Source of the DNA: Gloeobacterales cyanobacterium ES-bin-313
GTDB taxonomy: Bacteria > Cyanobacteriota > Cyanobacteriia > Gloeobacterales > Gloeobacteraceae
Direction: 5' to 3'
Length of the DNA stretch: 44,491 bases
NCBI GenBank assembly: GCA_014379585.1
Contig: JACMLN010000043.1
Span: 1 to 44,491 of the forward strand
Made by a program: the position numbers and the translations under genes. Position 1 is the first letter of the stretch, and every line of letters starts with the position of its first letter. Below, piece by piece: positions 25,255 to 33,699 of this stretch. The notes beneath the pieces are model-generated. The model saw only the letters and a list, made by a program, of their open reading frames with translations, was not told the DNA's origin and made no database searches.

Positions 25255-25776
25255 ATGACTAGAAGAGTTGAAGTTGTTCCGCATAATCCAAATTGGCGCA
25301 GTGCCTTCGAGAATGAATCGAAACAAGTGGCGGTGGCACTGGCTGACAATGTAGTGGCTGTTCATCATATTGGCAGCACATCAATTCCAACGATCTATGC
25401 AAAACCCATCATCGATATGTTGGTTAAGGTGAGAGAGATTGCAAAAGTTGACGAGCAAAATCTGGCCATGCAAGCATTAGGATACGAGGCCAAGGGTGAG
25501 TATGGAATTTCGGGTCGTCGGTATTTCCGCAAAGAGAATGAAGCTGGAATGAGAACACACCATATTCATGTATTCGAAGTTCATTCCGCCCAGGTAGAGC
25601 GTCATTTGGCATTTCGCGACTACATGAGGGTTCATCCTGAAGATGCACAAAAATACAGTCAACTGAAGCAGAAACTCGCGAAGCAGTATCCGAATGATGT
25701 TGATGGATACGTGAATGGCAAAGATGAATTTATCAAAGACATAGATAAAAAGGCAGCAGAGTGGCGAAATTCATAG
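25255..25776 (+). CDS. GrpB/UPF0157 family protein
   Basis: A 173-residue protein of the GrpB family, distant members of the nucleotidyltransferase fold. Signature segments are EVVPHNPNWRSAFENE, VHHIGSTSIPTIYAKPIIDM (with the conserved HxGSTS and P-x-x-D) and a later HIHVFEVHS. Some relatives are fused to CoaE; activity of stand-alone members is unknown. It sits three bases after the cupin gene. Confidence 0.88.
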   Translation: MTRRVEVVPHNPNWRSAFENESKQVAVALADNVVAVHHIGSTSIPTIYAKPIIDMLVKVREIAKVDEQNLAMQALGYEAKGEYGISGRRYFRKENEAGMRTHHIHVFEVHSAQVERHLAFRDYMRVHPEDAQKYSQLKQKLAKQYPNDVDGYVNGKDEFIKDIDKKAAEWRNS

Positions 25777-25861
25777 ACAGCTATGTGACAGAAGCACCTA
25801 AAATGCGTCTGTATGAGCCATTACCAATATCTTGAAATCCTTACCCCGAATGCATACCCGT

Positions 25862-26995
25862 TTACTCAGCCTCGAACAAGCGCAGGTAAGCATCGTAGCG
25901 GAATCGTCGATTCCGTTGTGCCCCATTATTTTTTTGCAGTAGACCTACTTCTTCAAATTGCTTGATGATTTTGTTGGCTGTGACATAAGAGCATTGAATC
26001 GCTTTTTCTACGAGTCGTACTGTCACAATCGGCTGTGTGAAGAGAACTTCCAAAAGTTGTAATGCCCGCGATGCTTGATGATCAAGATGCGTGATCAGAA
26101 TTTGTCGATGAGACTCGCGCAACTCTAAGATCGCTTTTGCTCTGTCCAAAGCCTCATGGCTCACTTCCAAAACTCCGCGCAGGAAAAATTTGAGCCAACC
26201 TTCCCAATCTCCTTGGGTGCGCACAGCACTTAGGCGGTCATAGTATTCCATCCTATGCAACTTGAAATAGTAGCTCAAATACAGCAGTGGGCGCATCAAG
26301 ACCTGGCGTTCACAGAGCATAAAAGTAATCAATAAGCGACCTACACGTCCATTTCGATCCAAAAAAGGATGGATCGTTTCAAACTGTGCATGGGCAAGAC
26401 CACATTGGATGAGCACGGGATAGGTACTTTGATGTAGGAAGGATTCTAGGTTGCCCAACGCTTCATACATCTCTGGCACAGGTGGGGGAATGAAAGTAGC
26501 GTTTGTGAGCGTACTTCCTGCTGGGCCAATCCAGTTTTGGGAACGACGAAATTCTCCAGGTGTCAAATGCCCTCCACGTCCACCCATGAGCAATTCACTG
26601 TGTATCTCACGGATCAGCCTCAAGCTCATGGGCAACTGTTCAAGGCGTTCTAACCCGAAATTAATCGCTCGCACGTAGTTCACGACTTCTTCTATGTCTT
26701 TCGGTTGGTCTTCGCCCGCCTCATCGATTTCAAAAACAAGAACATCCTCAAGGGTGCTCTGTGTTCCTTCGATTTGGGAACTGAGTACCGCTTCTTGGCG
26801 CACGAACATGGCGACAAAAAGATTTGGGTTCGGCAAAATCAGCGTGGCACCATCCAGTCGCCCAAGGGCAAGGTCTGCGTGTGAAAGTAACGCAACCATT
26901 TCACTATCCATCTGTATCGGCGGATCTGGAGGCAGTGGGGCAGGAATAAAAGCACGATAGCCCGAAGCTTGTTTTACAAAATGGCCAGATCGCAT
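25862..26995 (-). CDS. Fic-family protein with C-terminal winged helix
   Basis: A 377-residue class II-type Fic protein. An inhibitory-helix motif SSQIEG lies at residues 72-77 and the Fic motif HPFLDRNGRVGR at 209-220; HPFxxGNGR is usual, and here Arg replaces the Gly after Asp. Fic enzymes transfer AMP from ATP to proteins, and the N-terminal helix holds the enzyme off. The C-terminal 80 residues (TVRLVEKAIQCSYVTANKII) look like a winged helix, suggesting DNA binding. I chose the ATG at 26995 because AGGAG stands seven bases upstream. Its promoter region has two strong palindromes. No toxin-antitoxin partner is visible. Confidence 0.9.
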   Translation of the reverse strand: MRSGHFVKQASGYRAFIPAPLPPDPPIQMDSEMVALLSHADLALGRLDGATLILPNPNLFVAMFVRQEAVLSSQIEGTQSTLEDVLVFEIDEAGEDQPKDIEEVVNYVRAINFGLERLEQLPMSLRLIREIHSELLMGGRGGHLTPGEFRRSQNWIGPAGSTLTNATFIPPPVPEMYEALGNLESFLHQSTYPVLIQCGLAHAQFETIHPFLDRNGRVGRLLITFMLCERQVLMRPLLYLSYYFKLHRMEYYDRLSAVRTQGDWEGWLKFFLRGVLEVSHEALDRAKAILELRESHRQILITHLDHQASRALQLLEVLFTQPIVTVRLVEKAIQCSYVTANKIIKQFEEVGLLQKNNGAQRNRRFRYDAYLRLFEAE

Positions 26996-27018
26996 AATAA
27001 GGCTCCTCAAAAACCGCG

Positions 27019-27042
27019 CTTATTAAAGTTTGCTTTAATAAG
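27019..27042. promoter_or_regulatory. operator-like palindrome 1 upstream of Fic gene
   Basis: Perfect 10-base arms CTTATTAAAG and CTTTAATAAG around a 4-base spacer, 24 bases before the Fic ATG. It lies between the start codon and palindrome 2. Confidence 0.6.
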
Positions 27043-27059
27043 GACACCCATTTCACTCC

Positions 27060-27093
27060 CTTATTATAGTTTTTGGCCAAAATCTATAATAAG
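27060..27093. promoter_or_regulatory. operator-like palindrome 2 upstream of Fic gene
   Basis: A 34-base dyad: outer arms CTTATTATAG (27060-27069) and CTATAATAAG (27084-27093), inner perfect palindrome TTTTGGCCAAAA (27071-27082), one mismatched pair in total. TATAAT occurs in it on both strands. The arms differ from those of palindrome 1 by one base. Confidence 0.6.
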
Positions 27094-27237
27094 CCTGCTT
27101 CTGCCGTTGTCAGCATGTCTACTTAAAACCGGGGAAAAGCACAACGCAATGTAGGGGACCGTTAAACTGTTTGCATGACTCGGATTTGTTTCGCCCTGGA
27201 AAGTGCCTAGTTCCTGCAGACCCCACGAGCCAAAGCG
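27094..27237. other. intergenic sequence upstream of ABC transporter
   Basis: No gene is supported. The leader contains no clear paired promoter elements for the downstream ATPase gene. Confidence 0.3.
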
Positions 27238-28179
27238 ATGTTGTCCATTCGTACCATCGACTTAACCAAACAGTTTGATGCCCACACCGCTGTTCATAAC
27301 GTCGATCTGCAAGTTGCTTCTGGAGAAGTGTACGGTCTGATTGGCCCAAACGGTGCTGGAAAGACCACCCTGATTCGCATGTTGGCTGCAGCTGAGGAGC
27401 CAACTTTCGGCGAAATCTATATCGAAGGCACCAAACTGCAATTTGACCGCAGCAACCAAGAATTGAAGACCCATTTGGGTTACTTGCCCGACGACTACCC
27501 GCTCTACGACGATCTGAGCGTTTGGGACTATTTGGATTATTTCGCCCGCCTCTACGGTTTGCACGAACCCCAGCGCACCCGTCGCTTGCAAGAAGTACTC
27601 GAACTGGTGAGCTTGATCCCGAAGCGCCAAAGCCAGATCAAGACCCTTTCGCGGGGGATGAAACAGCGCCTCAGCCTTGCCCGGACGGTGATTCACGAAC
27701 CGAAGCTTCTGCTGCTCGATGAACCTGTTTCGGGCCTTGATCCGATTGCCCGCCTCGAATTTCGCCAGATTATTAAGGCACTGCGGGCAAATGGGATGAC
27801 TGTATTGATTTCCTCCCACGTCTTGAGCGATCTGGCCGAACTCTGCACCTCGGTCGGCATCATGGAACTGGGCTACTTGGTGGAGAGCACTTCGCTTGAG
27901 GATCTCTACGCACGTCTTAGTCGTCAGCAGATTATTCTGGCCAGTTTGGGAGCAGTAGAAGACCTCAAAGCTGCACTGCGCGACTGCTCAGAGGTGGACG
28001 ATATCGAAGTTTTGCCAGGGACGAGCCAAGTGCGCGTTCAGTTCAACGGCACCCCCGAACAGAGTGCAGCGCTGCTGCGTTCGCTTGTCGAAGCAGGGAT
28101 TCCTCTCAAAGAGTTTCACTGCACCCGCGAAGATCTCGAGACGATCTTCCTCAAACTCGATCACAAACAAGCTTCCTAG
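27238..28179 (+). CDS. ABC transporter ATP-binding protein (exporter type)
   Basis: A 313-residue ATPase. Walker A is GPNGAGKTT (about 38-46), the signature is TLSRGMKQRLSLARTV, Walker B LLLLDEPVSGLD, and the switch is in LISSHVLSDLAELC. The layout and C-terminal 100-residue domain (ending TREDLETIFLKL) are those of the CcmA/NatA-like export group, often linked to permeases without periplasmic binding proteins. The permease gene starts ten bases after its stop, so the two form one transporter. The cargo is not evident. Confidence 0.9.
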   Translation: MLSIRTIDLTKQFDAHTAVHNVDLQVASGEVYGLIGPNGAGKTTLIRMLAAAEEPTFGEIYIEGTKLQFDRSNQELKTHLGYLPDDYPLYDDLSVWDYLDYFARLYGLHEPQRTRRLQEVLELVSLIPKRQSQIKTLSRGMKQRLSLARTVIHEPKLLLLDEPVSGLDPIARLEFRQIIKALRANGMTVLISSHVLSDLAELCTSVGIMELGYLVESTSLEDLYARLSRQQIILASLGAVEDLKAALRDCSEVDDIEVLPGTSQVRVQFNGTPEQSAALLRSLVEAGIPLKEFHCTREDLETIFLKLDHKQAS

Positions 28180-28189
28180 GAGATCACGT

Positions 28190-29854
28190 ATGTTCAGCAA
28201 TTGGCGCGAAGCAATGGGCGACTGGAACCCCCAACTATTTCGAGAGTTAAAAAGTGCCCTCAAACCCCTGCCGATCACCCTCGCTGTCGGACTTTCTGGC
28301 GTTGGCCAAGGGCTGTTGCTCCTTGGGTTTAACAGTACGCTCCCCGACGAAAGCTTGAAAAGCACTTACAACAACTATTGCATGACAGGCAAAGAATATA
28401 GCGCCTGTGTTCGAGATGCCAGCGGTCACTACATCGTCAACATGCCCCTGTGGTGGAGCCATATGTACGCGTTCTTAGCGATTGCTACTGTTCTCGGGCT
28501 ACTCGTATTTGGCAGCCATCTCTTAATCCAGGACATGGCTCGCGAAGAACGCCGAGGAACCTTCAACTTTATTCGTCTTAGCCCTCAATCCGCCCAGCAA
28601 TTTTGGGCTGGGAAACTACTGGGCGTTCCTGCACCGCTTTACTTCGCTTTCGCCTTAACGCTCCCCCTGCAACTCTTGGCCGGACTCTCAGCGGGCTTTT
28701 CCCTTGTTCATCTGCTCTGCTTCAACCTTGTCACGATGGCCTGCTGTGTTTTTTACTTCAGTACGGCCTTGTTCTTTAGTTTGGCAGGTCAGAATTTTGG
28801 TGTCCTGCGCCCTTGGCTAGGCAGCGGTGCTTTAGCAAGTTTCTTGGTTTCCTCCATCCCACTCGCAAGCGTCGGCGAAATTAATTTCAACTTTTTTGAA
28901 CTCTTTGTGCCCTGGGGTCTGCTTCCCCGAATGGCAGAACATTCGGATCGTGATTGGCAGTGGTACTTTTTGCCCATTGGCCACCATGTAATACTTGAAT
29001 CACTCTTCTTGATCGCGAATATGATTTTTTGGACGACGTGGCTCTGGAAGGCGATGGATCGCCGCTACTACAGTCCTAGCTCCACCCTGTTAGGCAAGGT
29101 GCAAAGCTACTGGATCGTTGCCTCTATGGAACTGATCGCTATCGGCCTCTTCTTTACAGATTCTGCAAAGTACGACTACAAGTCCTCCATTCCGGGTGTC
29201 TTCTTTGCCCTTTACAATGCAGTCTTCTTCTTGTTCTTGATTGCAGCCCTCACCCCTCAACGTCAAACTTTGCTCGATTGGGTACAAGAGCGTCGAAAGC
29301 AGGCCACCAGTAGCGATTTCAAAAAGCAACACTGGATCGAACTCCTCGTCGGTGAAAAAAGTCCGGCCCTTTTGGCCTTCTTGGTCAATCTTGTAATTGC
29401 AGGAATGATCGTGACGATTGGAACGAGTATCCGCCTCGGCTTTGAACAGAACTTAAACATCGACCGCATTGGCCTTTTGAGCGGCTTGCTCTTGAGCATT
29501 GGCATCTTCATGGTCTACGCAGCAACAGCGCAATCCCTCTTGCTCCTGCGCACCAACAAGCGCCTCGTTTGGGCTTTAGCTGGGGTTTCCACACTGTTTG
29601 TACTACCGATTGCCCTTTCGATTGTTCTCAATATTGGAATGGGTGGTGGTAGCACTCCGATTATTCTGCTCTTCTCCGGCCTGCCCTGGATCGCCGTATT
29701 TAATCATCCAGGATTCTTTGTGATTGGCACCTTGTTTGCCCAAGCAGCGGTCTTTGCGGGTGTGAACGCGAATTTTCAGAAGCGCCTTGAAAAAGCAAGT
29801 GAGTCCCAACTGAAGCAACTGCTTCGAGACGAACCCCTGCGTTTGCCCGTCTAA
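28190..29854 (+). CDS. ABC transporter permease (exporter type)
   Basis: A 554-residue membrane protein with about a dozen hydrophobic spans. An N-terminal segment NPQLFRELKSALKP precedes the first span, and EERRGTFNFIRLSPQSAQQF is the coupling-type region seen in ABC-2 permeases (usually MxxERRxGTxxLL). The ATG at 28190 follows AGGAG and gives a sensible start; the frame is open further upstream within the ATPase gene, but that part is not membrane-like. A 10-bp hairpin terminator follows 43 bases after the stop. Function: partner of the ATPase; substrate unknown. Confidence 0.85.
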   Translation: MFSNWREAMGDWNPQLFRELKSALKPLPITLAVGLSGVGQGLLLLGFNSTLPDESLKSTYNNYCMTGKEYSACVRDASGHYIVNMPLWWSHMYAFLAIATVLGLLVFGSHLLIQDMAREERRGTFNFIRLSPQSAQQFWAGKLLGVPAPLYFAFALTLPLQLLAGLSAGFSLVHLLCFNLVTMACCVFYFSTALFFSLAGQNFGVLRPWLGSGALASFLVSSIPLASVGEINFNFFELFVPWGLLPRMAEHSDRDWQWYFLPIGHHVILESLFLIANMIFWTTWLWKAMDRRYYSPSSTLLGKVQSYWIVASMELIAIGLFFTDSAKYDYKSSIPGVFFALYNAVFFLFLIAALTPQRQTLLDWVQERRKQATSSDFKKQHWIELLVGEKSPALLAFLVNLVIAGMIVTIGTSIRLGFEQNLNIDRIGLLSGLLLSIGIFMVYAATAQSLLLLRTNKRLVWALAGVSTLFVLPIALSIVLNIGMGGGSTPIILLFSGLPWIAVFNHPGFFVIGTLFAQAAVFAGVNANFQKRLEKASESQLKQLLRDEPLRLPV

Positions 29855-29897
29855 GACAAGACTGTCTTACTTGAAATCCATCCAAACTTAGATTTCT

Positions 29898-29931
29898 AAA
29901 GCCCCGAAAGCAGCGCGTGCCTCGGGGCTTT
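29898..29931 (+). terminator. rho-independent-type terminator after ABC transporter genes
   Basis: Perfect 10-bp stem AAAGCCCCGA / TCGGGGCTTT with a 14-base loop. There is no long T run after it, but the A and T flanks are part of the stem. Confidence 0.65.
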
Positions 29932-29965
29932 GCCTATGATGGAAGGGAGCCCTTAGGATGCCTGA

Positions 29966-31231
29966 ATGGAGATGCGCGAACGTGTACTTAAGGCTGTCGA
30001 GTCCCTGAATTACCGGGTGACAGTCGGCGATGTCAGTGCGCAGAGTGGTTTACAACTCGCTCTCGTCCAGCAAGAATTGAACAGTCTGGCCGCAGCGGCG
30101 GAAGGAAGCTTACAAGTCTCCAGTTCGGGCGAAATTGTCTATGCCTTTGATCGAGATACGAAAGGGATCCTCGAACGCAAAGACCGCAATGCCCAACTTA
30201 AAGCGCTGCTCAAAAAAATTGGCGAAACCCTCTTCTATTTGGTGCGAATTTCCTTCGGGATTTTGCTCGTACTTTCGTTGCTGATCATTGTCGTGGCGAT
30301 TTTCATTTTGATGACTGCCAATAGCCGCGACGACGACAATGGCCGCAGTAGCAGTCGTGATGGGGGAGGATTTTTTCCTAGCTTTTTGATCTATGACCTT
30401 CAGTATCTTTTTTGGCCGGATCCCTACGCTCAGAGAACCCAACGCCGTGGACGCAATCAAGATGAACTGGGCTTTTTAGAAAGTATCTTTTCGTTTTTGT
30501 TTGGAGATGGCGATCCGAACCGAAATCTCGATGAGCGGCGCTGGCAAGCGATTGGGAATATCATTCGATCCAATCAAGGGGTTGTGATTGCAGAACAATT
30601 GGCTCCCTACTTCGATAATCCCAGAGTGGATAGTGAAGATTTTGTCCTGCCTGCTCTGGTGAAGTTCGACGGTCTTCCAGAAGTCAGCGAAGCAGGCGAA
30701 ATTATCTATCGCTTTCCACAGTTGCAGACCCAGGCCCAAGAGCGCACTTCCAGCCTGAACAGAACCACCGAGTTCCTTCAAGAACAACTCTGGAAATTTA
30801 GTAAGGCGAGCGGCGGGCAACTGGCGATTGCGGGTGGATTAGGCACTTTGAACTTTGTCGGTGCTTGGTATCTGTTCTTCGCTCTTTCCGATGCGAGCAT
30901 CCCCAGCGAACTGTTCTGGATATTGCCTTTGATTGGGGTTCTCGTCACCTATGGCACCTTATTTTTGGCCATTCCGGCAGTGCGCTATTTCGTGCTTCAG
31001 TACTTGAACCGTGGCATTGTCGATCGCAATAGCTATCGTTCCAGCTTTGCCCGTCAATTGCGCGAAGCCAATGCAACCCTCAAGCAAAAACTTGCATTTG
31101 CGCGCCAGTTTGCGACCAAGAAAGTGATCGCCAGCGACGATGTGATCTACTCCAGCGATAAATCGATGCTCGAACAGCGTGATACGGATCTCGATGCCAA
31201 ACGCTTTAAGGACCTAGAAGATCAACCATAA
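29966..31231 (+). CDS. conserved membrane protein with two winged-helix-like segments
   Basis: A 421-residue protein. Residues 1-62 and about 192-251 are diverged copies of one segment: both end alike, VSSSGEIVYAF and VSEAGEIIYRF. Such segments resemble small winged-helix modules. A strong membrane span lies at about 93-117; two further spans lie at about 289-330. A Gly/Arg/Asp-rich linker follows the first span. The C-terminal 90 residues are charged and helical. I recall homologous layouts in cyanobacteria and chloroplasts, without known function. It is flanked by terminators at 29898-29931 and 31237-31261 and so forms its own unit. Confidence 0.72.
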   Translation: MEMRERVLKAVESLNYRVTVGDVSAQSGLQLALVQQELNSLAAAAEGSLQVSSSGEIVYAFDRDTKGILERKDRNAQLKALLKKIGETLFYLVRISFGILLVLSLLIIVVAIFILMTANSRDDDNGRSSSRDGGGFFPSFLIYDLQYLFWPDPYAQRTQRRGRNQDELGFLESIFSFLFGDGDPNRNLDERRWQAIGNIIRSNQGVVIAEQLAPYFDNPRVDSEDFVLPALVKFDGLPEVSEAGEIIYRFPQLQTQAQERTSSLNRTTEFLQEQLWKFSKASGGQLAIAGGLGTLNFVGAWYLFFALSDASIPSELFWILPLIGVLVTYGTLFLAIPAVRYFVLQYLNRGIVDRNSYRSSFARQLREANATLKQKLAFARQFATKKVIASDDVIYSSDKSMLEQRDTDLDAKRFKDLEDQP

Positions 31232-31236
31232 AAAAA

Positions 31237-31261
31237 CTGCGGGGTCAGGAAGATCCCGCAG
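31237..31261 (+). terminator. terminator-like hairpin
   Basis: A 10-bp stem CTGCGGGGTC / GATCCCGCAG with one G-T pair and a 5-base loop, five bases after the stop codon and preceded by a run of A. No T run follows on the plus strand. Confidence 0.55.
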
Positions 31262-31391
31262 CACTCTCCACATAATTCCTTTACGTAAGTTTACCTTAAT
31301 TCGTACATTTTGTAGTGAAGATAACGAAAACTTTATGGATAAGCATTGATCCCAGACTGGTACATTAAGAAAGTTATTTTGAATAGTTGCT

Positions 31392-31925
31392 GTGATCAAG
31401 GTTTTGCTTTCTGAAGAAGCGATTGCCCAACAAGTCCGCGTGCTTGCCCGTGAAGTTTCGGCTTCTTACAGTGCTCTGGTTTCGATTGCGCGGCCTTTGG
31501 TCGTCATGCCTGTGCTCAAAGGCTCGCTTTTTTTTGGTGCAGATCTTTTGAGACAGTTAACAATTCCGTTGCGCCTTGAATTTTTGCGGGCAAGTAGCTA
31601 CGGGTTGGGTACGGTCAGTGGCGCATTGACAAGTGAGATTCCTGATGCTGCTCTCCTCCAGGATCATCACTTACTCGTCGTCGAAGACATTGTCGATACC
31701 GGACAGACGATCTTCAAAATGGTGGCTGCCCTAGAAGCCTGCCATCCCCTGTCTGTGAAAGTTTGTGCGCTGCTCGATAAGCCAGCGCGGCGTAGTGTGC
31801 CAATTGAGGCTGATTTTCGTGGCTTTACGATTGCAGATCAGTTCGTTGTCGGCTACGGCATGGATCTAGCCGAGCGCTACCGGGAACTTCCCTATATTGG
31901 CGAATTAGAAGAATGCAACTTTTAA
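31392..31925 (+). CDS. hpt: hypoxanthine phosphoribosyltransferase
   Basis: A 177-residue salvage enzyme converting hypoxanthine or guanine to IMP or GMP with PRPP. The PRPP motif LLVVEDIVDTGQTI is at about residues 95-108, preceded by PVLKGSLFFGADLLRQL; the C-terminal DLAERYRELPYIGEL matches the family. It starts at GTG with no clear ribosome site. It overlaps ispD by 13 bases, indicating coupled translation. Confidence 0.93.
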   Translation: MIKVLLSEEAIAQQVRVLAREVSASYSALVSIARPLVVMPVLKGSLFFGADLLRQLTIPLRLEFLRASSYGLGTVSGALTSEIPDAALLQDHHLLVVEDIVDTGQTIFKMVAALEACHPLSVKVCALLDKPARRSVPIEADFRGFTIADQFVVGYGMDLAERYRELPYIGELEECNF

Positions 31926-32608
31926 TTCCGGCTGCGGGCAGAGGCAGTCGCATGGGAGCCCCCGTGAATAAATTGCTCCTTCCAGTTTTAGATCGGCCTG
32001 TACTTGCCTGGACTCTTGCGGCTGCGGATCAGGCCAAGTCGATTTCACGGATCGGGATTATCGGCCAGCCTGCGGAGCAAGAAGAAATTGCGGCACTACT
32101 AGAAAAGTTTCCCATTGCCACCCCAGTTCAGTGGATCGAAGGAGGGGAAACCCGTCAAGAATCGGTCTATCGGGGACTTTTGGCTGTTGTGGACCATGCA
32201 GAACGCGTACTCATTCACGATGGCGCGCGGTGCCTTGCCACGCCTGAACTCTTCAATCGCTGTGCAGAGGCACTCCAGAACTTTCCCGCCTTGATCGCTG
32301 CTGTCCAGGTGCGCGACACGATCAAGCAAGTGGCACAGGATGGCCGGATCGAAAAGACCATTCCCCGTGAATCGCTTTGGGCAGCGCAGACTCCCCAGGG
32401 ATTTGTCGTGAAACCCCTTTTGGCCTATCACCGTCTTGCCCGTGAACAGAACTTAGCAGTCACCGACGATGCCGCCCTTTGGGAATGGCAAGGACAATCC
32501 GTCGTCGTTGTTCCTGGGGAAGAGACGAATATCAAAGTGACAACCCCCGCAGATCTTGCCCTTGCCGCTGCGATTCTAGGAACGAGGCTTTCTAAAACTC
32601 AACCGTAA
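31913..32608 (+). CDS. ispD: 2-C-methyl-D-erythritol 4-phosphate cytidylyltransferase
   Basis: A 231-residue enzyme of the MEP isoprenoid pathway, which supplies carotenoids and the phytyl tail of chlorophyll. The nucleotide-binding N-terminus is PAAGRGSRMGAPVNKLLLPV; further markers are VLIHDGARCLATPELF, the RESLWAAQTPQGF segment and VTDDAALWEWQGQSV, and ETNIKVTTPADLALA at the end. It begins inside hpt. Its stop overlaps a minus-strand gene remnant. Confidence 0.96.
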   Translation: MQLLIPAAGRGSRMGAPVNKLLLPVLDRPVLAWTLAAADQAKSISRIGIIGQPAEQEEIAALLEKFPIATPVQWIEGGETRQESVYRGLLAVVDHAERVLIHDGARCLATPELFNRCAEALQNFPALIAAVQVRDTIKQVAQDGRIEKTIPRESLWAAQTPQGFVVKPLLAYHRLAREQNLAVTDDAALWEWQGQSVVVVPGEETNIKVTTPADLALAAAILGTRLSKTQP

Positions 32609-32813
32609 TCCCCACGCCACCTGCGACACCATCGGAGCCTGGATGCGCTTCAAGGTCGGGGAGCGCAAAAGGATCGTTTTCGGGACTCGGCTCTGTGCCA
32701 CCGTTCCACCATGGGGTTAAGGTGACACCGTCGGCAATGTGCAGGTCGATGTGGGCGTTGTGCTCGTCTTAGGTTGGCAAGGGAACATTGCCAGGATCGT
32801 CATCGGGTTCCAT
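32592..32813 (-). pseudogene. small broken coding remnant with in-frame stop
   Basis: On the minus strand an ATG at 32813 starts MEPDDDPGNVPLPT, then TAA at 32769-32771 interrupts, and the same frame continues DEHNAHIDLHIADGVTLTPW and on to GVGITVEF at a stop (32592-32594). Composition and the final aromatic residue look protein-like, perhaps the last strands of a beta-barrel or secreted protein, but I recognise no family. The upstream part of the gene is absent. Confidence 0.4.
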
Positions 32814-32925
32814 GATGCACCATGTATAGCTGCTTTCACGACGCTAGCATTTCCACCTTTTTGCACGTCAGATTGTTAGAAAGATTTGCAGTGCGGTAGG
32901 CTAGAGACAAGTTTTCATCCAGGCC

Positions 32926-33699
32926 ATGTCTGCTTTTCACGCTCGGCTGCTGCAAGTCTTCCGCGAGCGGCACCCTTCCGGTACGGTTGCCACGGAATTG
33001 CTGCGCACAGATGCAGGCATGTACGTGATCCGAGCGGAAGTGCGGGTGGATCGCAAGTGGATCTTAGCCAGTGGCCTTGCCACGGATACAGATCTGGAAA
33101 AAGCGGAGGAACGTGCCATCGAGCGTGCTCTGACTTTCGCTGGTTTCGCTGAGGCCAACGTGGAAACTCCCTTCGACCTCGCTGCGCCCTACACACCGAT
33201 GATTCTCGAAGAACCTCCCCCACCCCCCCAGGCTCGCCGCAACTTGCCCGAGATTTCTCGTAATGGCAGCGCCTACCCCCAATCCCCAGAAATTGCTCGC
33301 AATGGCAACGGCTCCAGTTCCCCTGAAATTTCCCGAAGTAGCTACAGTGCCCCCGCAGAGTCTTCCCGCAATGGCAACGGCTACGTGGCTCCTTCTGAAA
33401 TTTCACGAAACGGCAACGGTCAATTGGATCTGACCCGCAACAGCACCCCCGAAAAGCGTCAAGAGCCAGAACTCGATCTCGAACCCCTCATCGATGTGGC
33501 GGACTTGATCGCCCAAACCGATGTCCATCTCAAGCGGATCGGTTGGGGTGCGAAAGAAGGCAAAGACTACCTGCAACGCACCTTTGGCAAGAGTTCTCGC
33601 CATCATCTTGACGGCATCGAACTCCAGGAGTTCTTGACCTACCTCAAAGCGCAACCAAATCATTTGGTTCGTCAGCCGACAACCCAGGCACCTTTTTGA
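32926..33699 (+). CDS. cyanobacterial conserved protein with two domains and repeat linker
   Basis: A 257-residue soluble protein. Residues 1-80 form an alpha/beta domain (GTVATELLRTDAGMYVIRAE, then an A-E-E-R-A helix) with a layout reminiscent of single-strand annealing proteins of the Rad52 type, a weak resemblance only. Residues 97-172 are a Pro/Ser/Asn/Gly linker with repeats of PEISRNGNG. Residues about 187-247 are a compact C-terminal domain (DVADLIAQTDVHLKRIGW, YLQRTFGKSSRHHL) I associate with cyanobacterial proteins. The stop shares a base with the pyrF start, so it is co-transcribed with pyrF. Confidence 0.72.
   Translation: MSAFHARLLQVFRERHPSGTVATELLRTDAGMYVIRAEVRVDRKWILASGLATDTDLEKAEERAIERALTFAGFAEANVETPFDLAAPYTPMILEEPPPPPQARRNLPEISRNGSAYPQSPEIARNGNGSSSPEISRSSYSAPAESSRNGNGYVAPSEISRNGNGQLDLTRNSTPEKRQEPELDLEPLIDVADLIAQTDVHLKRIGWGAKEGKDYLQRTFGKSSRHHLDGIELQEFLTYLKAQPNHLVRQPTTQAPF

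Noticed and set aside
28064-28189. Longer N-terminus for the ABC permease
   Set aside because: The added residues lie inside the ATPase gene and are not membrane-like; AGGAG before 28190 decides the start.
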